Shown piece by piece: positions 23,761 to 35,500 of a DNA stretch of 64,000 nt. The stretch comes from Pelecanus crispus (lineage: Eukaryota; Chordata; Aves; Pelecaniformes; Pelecanidae), in the NCBI RefSeq assembly GCF_030463565.1, contig NC_134659.1, positions 6,642,511 to 6,706,510 of the forward strand, read 5' to 3'. Both the position numbers and the translations under genes were made by a program. The notes under the pieces were generated by a model. It did no database searches. It had not been told where the DNA came from and worked only from the letters and a program-made list of their open reading frames with translations. Every line of letters starts with the position of its first letter. Position 1 is the first letter of the stretch.

Positions 23761-26747
23761 CAGGCCTGCACATCCATCATGCCGGGTCCCTCCGGCCCCT
23801 CTGTGCTCTCTGGCTTCGCCTCCCCATCTCGCGTGCACGGAGGACAACGCCGGTGCGGGGACCTTGGGGACCGCCGGGCGCAGCTCACGTGCCGTGCGTG
23901 CGGTGCGGTCCCCATTTAGGAGATCTTCCCCACCCGAGGCGTACGGCTCCGCCTCCAGCTTGGAATGTCTTGAGTGCTTTTGGTGGCTGTGGCTGAAATG
24001 CTTTTGGAGGTGGCTGTCCCCTGGGCTGGGGTTTTCCTGGGGACAGCTGGGTGGGCACAGGCTCACTGTAAGAGCTCCTATGGCTGAAGGGACAGCATTG
24101 TGTTTCCACCAGGATAATGCACTGGTACAGCACCTTGCTGTAGAAGTTGCTCCATGATGTTTCACTCTTGCACAGCGGAATATTTATTAATAGAAAAGAG
24201 CAATTACGAGGGTCTCCTCAACCATGCGTTCTGGGGTTGCCGGCCAGGACGGAGCTGGTTTTACCATAGAGGTCCGTTAGCCCTAAATAGCAGCACTCCA
24301 ATTAAAGTCTCCAAGGGGAAGCAGCCCTTGGGAGATGGAGCAGCCCCGGGGCTGTGCTTTGTCCCCAGTGGGGACCGTGGTGGTGGGTGTCCCCTGCCCG
24401 GGGAGTGCAGGGGGAGCAGTCGGGCTCCTGAGGCTGTTGATGTCATGCGAGGAGAGCGTCTGGCTGGCTCCTGCCTTCAGAGAGGAAAAATACTGGACCA
24501 GAAGGAGGAGGCAAGGTTGAAGGCCAAACCCAAGGGAGGACTAGACACGACTCGGGTGTTTCCATTGCAAACAGCAGCTCGGCAGCGAAGCCCAGACAGC
24601 GTGAGGGAGGTGACGGAGGCCGCCGGCGTGGGGCACCGCTGTGGCAGCCGGAGGGCTCGGGGGGCACCTGCGTGGTGGGCACCCCTGCAAGGCCTGGCCA
24701 GCAGTGACAGGCGGGTGTCACCCAGGAAGGCAGGGCAGGTGTCTATGGCAGCCGGGTGACTCCTTTTCTTCTGTGTCCCCGATGCCTTTTGAATTGTCCA
24801 AGTCTTTGTCCTCGCTGACTCCTGCCACCCCGATGTCCCAGTCTCCTTACGCGCGGGCAGTCCTTCACATATTTTATTATGTATTTATTTAAAACCCTAC
24901 TAAACCCTTGGCCCGAGCGGCATCTTGTGGTGATGGATCCCACCGGCTAATTGTGTGTTCGGCTTGAAATATTTGCTTTCATGGTTTCCAGTGCGCTTCA
25001 TTTGGAGTTTCATTGAATCACCCCCTTGTTCTTGTTTTAACCAACGCTGGCAGCTCTTCCCACCGCTGAGCTGACACCAAGAACCCTTCCACCATCGAAA
25101 GTGCCGTCATGGCTGGAGGAAGCCTTTCCAGCGTGGTAACCCCCCATCCCTGCTGCCAGCGTGGTCCGAAGCATGCTGTGCCTGGCTGAGCCCGTGGGAG
25201 ACGTGCCAAGGGGTTGCAGCTACCTCTTGTCCTGCGTGAATAGTGAGGAGGAGAGGGGAAAGCCGTCCTCTCTTTTGCTAAAAGCTAAATAAAGCGTGGC
25301 TGCTGGCGGGCAGCCAGCTGCAGAGCTCGGGGTGCCAGCGCGGGGCCATCTGCGAAGCGCCGCGAGAGAGCAAGGAGCGAGCAAAGCATCGCAGGGAGCG
25401 CCCGGGGCTGCGGTATGGCGTGCGCTCTTCCCCCCTCCGTCAGCCCGGTGGGGCAGGCAGGGCCGCGCGTGGGGCTTGGGGTGCAGGGGGTCCCCTCCCC
25501 GTATTGGGGGCACTGGGGAGCTGCTGGCTGGAGGAATTTGTCAGCCCCATCCCGGTGTGGGGCAGGATGGGGGGGTCACCCTCGGTGTCCTGTCCTCATG
25601 CCATCAGAAGGGCAGAGCGGGTGCAAAGCGGGTCCCCAGCTTGGCACCGTTTATCCCCAGGGGTAAATTGCTCCCCTGGGGGTTTAAGGGGTCTGGGGGT
25701 GGCGGGGGGGTGGCAAAAGCAATCCTGGCCCTGCTCTAGCTGCAGCCCCTGGCTGGGGGGTGATGGATGTGCTGGCCCCGGCCAGGATCCCCTCCCCGGC
25801 TGCTCGGGGGGGCTGGCAGGGGCTCCCCCTTCTCCCAGCTCTGCTGCTGCTTCGTGCTGGGGTGAGGGAAACCACCAGCCAGGAGAACTCCTTCACTCTG
25901 CTCCAAAATGTTTTCTTCCCAGCGTGGTGTTCTGCTAAAGCCGGCACCGATAGCAACTGGTTCAGTGACGGGTCAAACCGCTGCAGCTAATGAGGAGCGG
26001 GGAGAGGATGTCCTGGCTTTCCAAGGGCTGGAGCAAAGCGGCCAGTGCTGGGAGAGCTCGACGGGCTGGAGCCTTGCAGGGTTTCTTGCAGACCCTGGGG
26101 GAGGGTGGGTGCAGGAGGCCTGCTTCTCGCTCCCAAATCAGTTCCCTGGGCGTGTGCCTCAGTTTCCCTTTCTGCAAAGTAGGCAGCAGGGCACTGGAGG
26201 CAGCTTTGGGATCAGCAGATGGGATGTGACCTCCGAGATGGAGCAGCGTCACTGGGGGAGGGTGCAAGTACCGCTTCCTAGAGAACAGCCCCACGGCAGA
26301 ACACAAGCCCTGGGAGCCTCCCTGGGGAGCTTGGAATCGCTTTGTCTTTGCTTGTTTAAAATGTCAGCCCTAATATTGCACGAGCAGAGAGACAGGACGT
26401 TTCATAGCATCTCTGTACCATGCCCGGAGCTGCCCAGCTGGGGAATAATGGGGGGCTGTTTTCTCTGGGGGTGCAGGGGCACGTGGTGTCTCAGGGGCGA
26501 GAAGCCAGTCTGGCTGTCACTGGGCTCTGCTGCCTCCGAGCTTGGGGGCTGCAGCCCGGCAGAGGGGGGGACCCCAGGGAAGGAGGGGCCCCCCCGGTTC
26601 CCGCACCGCTGCCCTGTGCAGGCGCGGTTCCCAGGGCCCCGCGGTGATGCTTGGCCCCCGGTGCTGCGGCTGCGAGCTCATGCGCTCAGCAGCCCTCGGC
26701 CCCGCTGCCAAGACCTAATAAGCGTCTGCTCAGCCTTGCAGGGGGGG

Positions 26748-26760
26748 AAAAAAAAAAAAA
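26748..26760 (+). repeat. G7A13 homopurine run
   Basis: A G tract is directly followed by thirteen A residues and then GGGG. Simple sequence only. Confidence 0.9.
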
Positions 26761-28390
26761 GGGGTTTTGGACTTCTTTCCCTCAGAGAAATGAGTCGGAT
26801 GATTTAATCCCTGAGAAATGTGAGGTTTGATGAATTCTGTATCCCCTCCCTGCACTTAAAGCAGCCACAAGAATAGCACAGAAGAGGGGAGGTGGGGTAG
26901 GAAGGGGCTGGGGGGGTGCAGGGGGGGCTGGGGGGCTCAGTGGCCGTGGCACAGAGGGAGTGGAGCCGGTAGCCACGCTACGGCTACTGCTGGGGTCAGG
27001 ACCTGCCCTGCTGTCACCCTGTCTGTGACGGGCAGCGGGGAAGGGGTCCCCGTGTGCCACGGTGCTGATTCCCACCGCCGGGCTGGTCCCAGTCGCAGAG
27101 AGCTTCGACTCCCTCCCTCCGCTTTGCCTTTCGCTCGGCAGGGACCGAGGCTCCTCCAGGCTGTCCTGGCAATGAGTTTGCTGGGTCTCAGCCCTCCTTG
27201 GAAGGACTGCTCCTTCCCTGTGGGGAGACCCTTGCTTCCAGTTTGGCCTCTTTCCTGGGAGGAGGGGGACGATGCAGGGGGTCCCATCGGGCTGGGGAGG
27301 GGGGGGGGCAGCGTGCTCTGTGCCAGGGATGCGGATGAGCCTCAGGGCCAGGATGTGAGCGCTCGCAGCCCCAGTGCTCAGACTGGTGTGCATGCGTGCG
27401 TCAGCCCCCTCCGTGCCAAAGCTGACAGGGAATAAAAATAATAAAAGCTTTGCATGACTCTGGAAATACTATGGGTTGTCAAAACAGAAAAGGCAGCTGC
27501 CTCCGTGGCCCTGTGAGCACAGAGCTCCCTCCTGCCTCAGTTTCCCCTGCGGATGATGGGGGATGCGGATCCCTCTTTCTCCTCTCCCCACGTCCTCAGC
27601 TCGGACCGTGATGGGGGGCAGGACCGGCCGTGCCTGGCTCCGGGGCAGGAGCTGCCAGGACCGTCCTGATTTCGGCTGTCTCGTGGCGCTCGCTGGCTCC
27701 TCACGCAGCGTCACGTCTCTGGCAAAACCCGAGCGGAAAGGGGTTTACGGCTGCGGGTGGGAAGCTGAGGCGCTGCGGCGGGGTTCGCGTTCCTCTGCTG
27801 CGTCTGCACCGGGAGCCAGCGCCCCGGCGAGCAGCTCACGGGTGTTTTCCATTCCCTAACCCTTCCCTGGCTGCCGCAGCGCCTGGGCTCGGGCACCCGA
27901 TGCATGAGCCTCTTCTCCAGGGGAGCTTTGCCCGTAGCTTTAATGACCAAAGCAGCAGCTGTGCTCAAAACAGGTTATTTCTTGTTTTTCCTCTCTTCTT
28001 TTAAACACCTGGCTGAGGTCAGCTGTCTCTTCGGCTGCATTTTTTACTCGGGAGCGAGTGCAGCTTGTTCTTTCCAGCCCAGCCCTGTCTCTGCCCATCT
28101 GTGCTGGTGAAGCTGCGTGTCTGGGTCCACGGGGGCTTTGCTCCCTAGTGCAAGCAGTGTGAGAAGCTCAGGGATGGATGGAGAGGCCAGGCCATGCTTG
28201 GGAAGAAGAGACAGGTATTTGGGATGAGCGTGTCTGCATGGAAGGGATGCAGGCCACCTCTTCCTCCTCCTCTCGCCTCCCTCCCTCCCTGTGTGCTGAG
28301 ATCCCTGTCCCCTTTGGCCATCCCTGGGGTGACCAAAGTGACACAAACGCCCTCCCCGGCCAAGCACCGAGCTGAACCCGCACATCATTA

Positions 28391-28463
28391 GGTTAATGGC
28401 TGGACTGGATGATCTTAAAGGTCTTTTCCAACCTAGACGATTCTGTGATTCTATGATTCTATC
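28391..28463 (+). mobile_element. CR1 LINE 3'-end fragment
   Basis: The segment contains the conserved CR1 3' terminus (GGATGATCTTAAAGGTCTTTTCCAACCT split over 28408-28434) followed by the ATTCTGTG/ATTCTATG tail. Only the last ~75 bases are recognisable, as expected for a 5'-truncated insertion. No target-site duplication is evident, which is normal for CR1. Confidence 0.9.
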
Positions 28464-29267
28464 CTCGCGCCTCTGGAGTGATTTGGGTTGGGGGTTGCTT
28501 TGTTCAAGGGGGGCTGCGAGCACCTTCCACGTGTCCCCTTGGCAGCCCCGCTCATGGAACATGTTCCCAGGTGTTTCCAGATGTTTGCTGGAGATGGAAA
28601 CATGAGCATGGAGCAGGCACGTTCTGCCCCTGCCCCACGTGCAGCCGGGGGGGGAGGAAGCACATCATGTAGCATCTTAGCAACGTGAGAGCGAGATCCA
28701 TGCGTTACAAAGCAACATACTTTTCCCCTTCGCTCACTTCCCCCTCCAGAGCTTTGCTCGGAGCCAAGTGTTTCTCCCAGGCTCGTGGCGACGCTCTCCC
28801 AGCTCTCTGGCTCTTGTGTGCAGAGGCTGCTGTGTGCTCCCCCCGGGGCGGAGGGGGCTGCAGCCCGGGGCTGGGACGGGCAGGAGCCTGTCCCCAGCTC
28901 CCGGCGAGGTTTGGGGGGAGCCGAGTTTAATTTTCCAGGCTGGTGGCCACCCAAGGCCAGTGGCAACACCCTGCGGTGGGGGAGGCATGCGGAGCCCCAG
29001 GAGAGCCGTGGCTCCCCCGAAGCGCATCGTCCCCTTGCAGCCCCAGGGGAATGGGTCCATCCCAAACTGCCAGCCAGCATTCTGGGGGAGCCTCTGGGCT
29101 CCCCTTGTCCCTGCTCGGTGGCCCCTTCCCATGACACCGGTGCTGCTGGCGGAGAGCACGGCTGGCTTGCGAGGCTTTGCTGCCAAACGCCTGAGATTTG
29201 ATGTTTTGCATAAAGCACGCGCTGCTCCGACCAAGTGGCCGCAGGGGCATCTCAAGTTTCCTGCTGC

Positions 29268-29288
29268 TTTTTTTTTTTTTTTTTTTTT
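29268..29288 (+). repeat. Poly(T) run, 21 bases
   Basis: A pure T tract followed by C6. No retroposon body recognised. Confidence 0.95.
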
Positions 29289-32115
29289 CCCCCCTTTCTG
29301 AAATTAAATGTTTTAGCTCTCCGAAGGGAGTTTTAAGATCTGGCCATCAGAAAGAACCGCTGCGCCGTAAATCATCTGTGTTTGTACAGCACCGAGCGCA
29401 GAGGAGGCTCGGCTTGGGATGGGGTGGCTGCTGCTGGGATAACATAAAGAACAAGCATCTCCCTCTGGCCAAAAAACCATTTTAAGCTGCTATTCCTGAG
29501 GAGCCCAGGCTGTGGTGTGGGGAAGGTGAGCCTGGTTTGAGGATAGCCCTTTGCCTGGCTGTGTTTGAGAAGCCTCCTGCGCTGCTTTGCTCTGCAAAAT
29601 TCCCCTTCTTGAGACCCCTGGGGCCGGGACTGCCAGCTCCTGACGTGCTGTGACATCCCCCGGGGCTGTCCCCTCCGTGTTGCCCCCGGCCAGGGGGAAA
29701 CGGAGACGCTGCGGCAGCTCGAGCTGCAAACAGCCGGGGAGGCCGCGCTGTTGGAAATCAATGCGACGAGGTTCAGGGTGGGACCTTCTGCCAGGGGAAG
29801 GGGATGCTTCTTTTAACCGCACCTGATAGGAGCTGCTCGCACGTGCGAGCGCCGTGGCGTGGTGCGTGGGGGGTGCAGCTGGGATGGACGGGGGGTTAAG
29901 GGATGCAGGAGCTCGCTGTGTCTACTAACATTTCCTAGCTGGAGGCTGGAGACAATGGAGCCACCAGTTATAAGGGTTTTTTTTGCTCATGTCCTTCCAT
30001 TAAATCCTCTGCGCCCCTTGTCCATGTTTCCTCGTTTGGGGTGTCTGCACGGCTGCAGTCACCTCCCTGCCGGGGTGGCCGGAGCGACTGGGGCACGGCT
30101 GGGTGCCAAAACCTCGCCGTGCCCGATGGGCTGGTGGGACGCAGCCTCCGGGCTCGCTGGGGACCACATTCCTCCGTGTTTACCCGCTCGACGGCTGTCC
30201 CTCATGTTGCCCTTGGTCGAGACAGGCCGTTCTCGCAGCCCTGGCTCTGTCTCCCGGTGCTTTCACGCTCAAACATTTCCTCTCCTACCTCCGCCAGACC
30301 AAAGTGGTATTTCTGTTACAAACCTCTGCAGAACAAACAGGCCGTGGCCGGGAAAGGGGATAAACCGAAGGGACGTGGCATCAGGGGACTGGGGATGACC
30401 GGGATGCTGCTAGCCCACGGCAGGAGCACTGGAACTGGGATCTCCCCAAGCCAACAAGAGCCGTGAGAACAGGTTTGCTCCATGGCCACCCTCCATCATC
30501 CCCTTTGCCTGCAAGAGCGGGGCCAGATCCTGTTCCAGATGTAGAATAAACTGAGCGTGCGGTGCCCAGAGCCACGTTCAAGGCTGCAGCCTGTGGCGTC
30601 TTAAAAATTTAAAAGGACGTCTTTGAAGGTGGATTCAGAACTTGGACACTGAAAGAAATTCCTGCAGGAAGAAAATTCAACAAACAAAGTCCCTTGGCTG
30701 AGAGCAAAATTTATACTCACCAGATTCGCTGAAGGTTTTCGTGCTTCCCAGCAATGGGAGCTGTGTTAGCAGCTTCGCTGGGCGGGCAGCGTGGTGGATA
30801 AGGTCTAGGATATGAAACCTTTCCCTGCCTGGAATTGCAGGGTGGCTTTTGTGCAAGCAGTTGCCCCATTTGGTGCCTCAGTTTCCCCCTTTCAGTGCCC
30901 AGCTGAGTATCTGTTAGTTAGCAGGGAAAAAAAAAAACCCCATGAAACATGTCCCCATGGGTTTAGGTACTTCTGACTAGTTTTTAAAGCAATTGGTGTG
31001 AATCTCCAAACAGCATATTCTTTCCCTATTGATTCTGATCCTTCTCCAGCTGGCAAACACATGTCTCCATCTCAAGCCTTTGTTTAAACGACCTGAAATA
31101 CCGATGTGGTTTTTCTCCATTCCTTTTCCTGGCTTGCGCTCGAGCTACCTACTGGTTTTTAGGCATCCGAGTGCCCCAGCTCGCTGCAGGGCGAGGGCTG
31201 TGCCCTCGGACCGTCCTGCTCCCGGCAGTCAGTGAGCAGCTCTCACCAGCAACGCTCGCGTTTTGGGGTAAGGGGAAGGGCACCATGTTGGGAACAAATA
31301 TATTTAAGGGTTGCGGGGAGCCCGAGGCAAAATGGGGGAGTCCAGTGGGTGGGAAGCTTGGGGGGAGGCTCTGATTTTGGCTGTTTGAAGCTGTCGTTGG
31401 TAGCCATCGGCTGAGTGTGGGAGTGCAGGATTGGAGCCTGCTGGAGGGCTGCCAGGCTCCGGTAAGGTTTGGACTGGCTTTTCGGTAAGCCAGAGCAGCT
31501 CAGGTTTCCTGGCCCCTGCTGCAGATCAGCTTGGCTGGAGAGAGGACCCCCCGAATCCCTCATCCCAGGGATGCCCGGGACAGGGATAGCGGTAGCAGGG
31601 AGATCCCTGTGGCTGCTGTGCCCCCCTGGGACTCCTTGCTCACGCCTGGGCTGTGCCGGAGAGCTGTGAATATGCAACAGGTCCCAGGCTGCCTCTGAGC
31701 TCCTTGGAGCAGGAATGTCCACCCTGAGCACCCACGAATGTGCCAGCCCCAGCAGGGACCCGGGGGTCCCTTGGCCGTGTCCCCTCGGTGTACCGCAGTT
31801 TTCCAGCCCAGGACCTGGCTGAGGTTCCGTGCAAAACCCAGTGGCCCTGTGCCCGTGGCCTGCTCGGCTGCACGGCACCGCCGCGGCTCCCCTCCTTTCT
31901 CTTTATTAAGTGCCATCAGGATTTAAATTAAAGCTTATCGCCAGCTGGGAGCGAATGAACCCTGCATCGTTTTTGACGGTGCCATCAGCCAGGCAGGAGC
32001 AGAGACCCCAGCACAGGGCTGGCTGCCTTCAGCAGGGATGGGGGGCAGCTGGCAGTCACCCTGTGCGGGTGGGGGACCTGGGTGGGACAGCCCCGGGGAT
32101 GGGCTGGCTGGTGAC

Positions 32116-32145
32116 GCTCCGCACCCCCGTGCTCCGCACCCCCGT
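32116..32145 (+). repeat. Two-copy 15-base tandem repeat
   Basis: GCTCCGCACCCCCGT occurs twice in perfect tandem. Confidence 0.9.
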
Positions 32146-32484
32146 TGCGATTCAGCCGTGCCGCTGGAAAGCGCCGTCCCAAACACACGCTCCTGGAATG
32201 GGGGCTGTGGCAAGGGAAGGGCTTATTTGAATTATTAATTAGCTTTGTTTTTAAACACGGGCTCGGAGCAGCCTCCGCAGCAGAAGGAATTGTTATTAAA
32301 CGCCAGCCCTCCGGCAGGCAGGCCATGTGTGCGCAGCGGAGCCCGCAGCGCTTGGCTGCCAGATAAAGACGTTATTGTTGTCATCGTGCCTTCGTCCCAG
32401 CCCTCCGCCTCCCGCACTCCCACCCACCCTCGGCCAGCGGCTCCCAGGAACAAAACCCCCGCGCTCGGCCCAGGCTCACTCGTG

Positions 32485-32594
32485 GCGGAGCCGCGGTGCT
32501 GAGAGGAGGAGGAGGAGGAGGAGGAGGGAGACAGCCAGAGAGAAACTTGTCTTGGGGATTAATAAGAGGCAGGAGGAGGGAGAGGTGCACACAG
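32485..32594 (+). other. PRELP: Candidate non-coding first exon and promoter-proximal region of PRELP
   Basis: PRELP needs an upstream 5'UTR exon because its start codon lies 15 bases after an acceptor. The best candidate I see is a CpG-containing segment with a GAG repeat (32503-32528) ending in a near-perfect donor, CAG|GTAAGC at 32594/32595. It would give a 6.6-kb first intron. The left boundary is a guess, and I see no TATA box. RNA evidence could place exon 1 elsewhere. Confidence 0.35.
32503..32528 (+). repeat. GAG trinucleotide microsatellite
   Basis: A nearly pure GAG repeat inside the candidate PRELP first exon, where length variation would alter the 5'UTR. Confidence 0.9.
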
Positions 32595-35500
32595 GTAAGC
32601 TGTGGGCAGGTGCTTTCCCCCAGGCTCTTCTCGCCTTGCCTGACCGTCCGACCCAGGACGCTGCACTGGTCCACGATGCTCCTGCCCTCTCCAGCCTCCT
32701 TTACATGCAAAGCAGCATCTGCTCTTCCTTTCCCCCCCCCCCCCCCCCCCCCCTCCTCTTGTTGGTTTTTCTGTTCTTCAGCAGCTGGAGTCTTTGTTCC
32801 TTCCTTTTCTCTCTTCTTCGCAAGAGTTTTTCTCAGCGTGGGGCAGGCTGGGGTGGAGGGGGGTACTCGGGGCTGCGAAGTCAGAGGAACGTCCCGCGTG
32901 CGACGGCGTTGCGGCGGCTGCCAGTCGCTTTCCGTGGGGGTGAGCGAGGACTCCCCTGTGCCCCCCCTGCCCCGAGCTGTGCTCTCACACGCTCACAGCC
33001 CCCCGCACGCTTGGCTCTGGCTCTGCAGCTGGGGAGGCAGAGCTGGGGGTGCCGGGGGGGCTTCACGGCCCGCGCCGTGCCCAGGGCAGTCGCCTGCCTT
33101 GGAACGCAGCAGGGAAAGCGTGCAAGGAGGGGGAGATGCTGAAGGGGGGAGCAGACACCTCCGGAGCCAGGACCGCTACCAGGGAGGCTCCAGTAGCACG
33201 GTGTCCCCGTGCCTTCCCTGCGCTGAGCACAGGCTCCTTGTTTCCCGCTGGATCTGCAGAAGGGTTGGGAACACGGCTGGGGTTGGGGGGGCTGCTCCCG
33301 TGGGAGGGGGCTGTGCGCAGCCCCTTGCCCCCGCGCCGGAGTGGGGAGCAGGGAGTTTCCCTGCCCTGCAGAGGGGACGAGCGTTGAGCAGCTGAACAGC
33401 ACCTCAGCGGCAATTTTCAGCAAAGCGGGTTTTCTGCCCCAAATTTAGATGGTAAAGCCCAGCTCCCCTGGATCCCCAGATCCCAGAGCCATGCCTGGAT
33501 CACGTAGCCCCTTCCCAGGACATGTAACACCACTTTTGCTGCCTCCATCCCCGAGAACCGAGCCAGCTCTGCTCCAGGCAGGCGGAGAGGTGCAGCCCCC
33601 TCCCTGCACCCCACCGTGGGTGCCGTCTGGGTCCCGTTTGGAGCCGGCTCTTTGTCTCTGCTCCATCAGAAGCAGGAGGTGATGGGAGGAAGCAACAGGG
33701 CAGCGGTGTTCACTGAAGTCCTGTGGAAAGGATTTGTTGCACGGAAAAGACTCATCCCAAACTTGCCCTTCCCTGTCTGAGAGTTTTAGGAAAAGCCTCT
33801 ACAGGGCAGAAAGTGGAAATTCATCCCTTTGGCAGCTGAACGCAAAGCATGTCGCACATGAGGGCTTGGAAACTTTCCTGGGAGCCTGCGATCGTGGGCC
33901 TTCCTTATGTGGTGCTCGGCTGACGGCATCCCGCAAGCTGCTGGAGCTGTCTCCTGGGAAGCACCCATTCCTCAGCCAGCCCGGGACAGGCAGCACGGAG
34001 CAGAAATGCAGTGTGCTGGGTGTCTCTGCTCCCCCAGGGAAGGGAGGGGCGAGGGGCTGAGTGTTTTCATCTGGGAAGAGATAAAAGTGCAGCTGTGGGA
34101 GGTTTCCTCTGCCCTCGGAAGAGGCTGGAGGGGAGGGATGAGGCAGCAGGAGCTGATCCGGCATCAGAGCAGTTTCCCACCCTTAGAGAAAGCAGAGCTG
34201 GGGGGACCGAGGCGAGGCGTCTGCTTGGAGGGGAGCAGGGTGTGCATGGGGGGCAGGCTCGGGGGCCAGGCTGCAGTCACTTTGGCAACATTTTCTCCCG
34301 CTTTTTGCTTTTGTCTGTGTCCAGCCAGTTCCGCCGTGTGCGGCAGAGAGATCTGCGGGCGGGCTGAGCCGGGAGCAGCCCTGGGAAGGGTTGGGACATG
34401 CAGCGAGGGAGGAGGAGGGAGGAATTGCTGACACGGAGAAGGCAGCAGAAAGGTGTTTTCTGCCAGGGCTGCCTTCCCATGGACCCTGCTGCGGGAGGAG
34501 GTTGCTGGAGGGAGCAGCGAACATGACAAGCCTTTCGCAATCAATCTGGTGACTGCGGTACAGTGAGGAAATGCTCCTGGCACGCAGAGGGATGCAGGAG
34601 CCATGCGTTGCCCTCCCTGTGTCTTGCAGTCCGCGGGCTGAGCCCAAAAGCGTTGCTTGAGAGCCAGGGAGTGTGTCCGAGCTTCTCCCTGGCAGGGTCT
34701 CCTGGGACACCCATCCCCTGCGTGGACGCAGCGCTATCCCCGCAAGAAGAAACGCAGCGGGGGCCGAGCCGCTGCGGCTGCTGCGGTGATGTGCCGGCTC
34801 GGGCCCCAGCCCAGCAGGCTGCCTGCGGCTCCGCTTCTTGCTGGGAAAGTGCTGGGAAAGGGCGAGAGAAGAGCGGGTTGTTGCATCAGGGCTCTGCTTC
34901 CCAGGGGACCCTGGGGACGCCCGGGTGACAGCTTGTCTGCCCTTCCCTTGGAGGACAGGCTTGCGCTGTATTTAGCCCTTTTCCACCATTCCCAGCTCTC
35001 CAGCGCCGCTGGATAAAGAGCTCCCTGTTTCGGTTACAGCTGATGAGACTCAGGCTCTTGCGGAGACGCGAAGGGGCTGTTGCGGTGGTTGGAGATGAGG
35101 GAAGCCAACAAGGGAGCTTTGCTGGCTCCTTTTGGTTATATTTAGCTTGCGCTCCGTGTTCTGCTCCAACGTGCGGGTTCCCAGGCTGGGGGGGCATTTT
35201 TCCAGCCTGGGGGGGCTGCAGGGATGATGGGAATTGGGGGTCCCAGTGGAAAAGCTGTGAAGGGTGCTAGCAGGGTTGTGGGCAGTGGGCTGGAAAGGAT
35301 CCCTGGTCCAGCTGTCTAGTCTTTCCCCGCCTCCTCCCAAAGTTAAAAGCTCTCTTTATCCCTCCCAGCTGCTCCACAGGAGCAGGGGTCCCGGGGCATG
35401 GGTGATAACTATCCGGAGCCAGCTGCTGCTCTCCGCGTGTCTAACTGCTGCAAGAGGAGGTGGGGAAGGCAGGAGGCACCCAAGGGAGAGCGTTGGGGTT

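Larger units (their letters stand above)
20520..28390. other. Intergenic, no gene recognised
   Basis: Contains CpG-rich stretches near 22290-22600 and 25290-25500, the inverted repeat at 21028, and AT-rich islands at about 23585-23760 and 24165-24310 that could be conserved regulatory elements. No exon or RNA gene supported. Confidence 0.5.
28464..32484. other. Intergenic, upstream of the presumed PRELP promoter
   Basis: GC-rich with a T21 run. The piece 30600-31100 is more AT-rich and holds an A11 run near 30931. No exon recognised. Confidence 0.5.
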
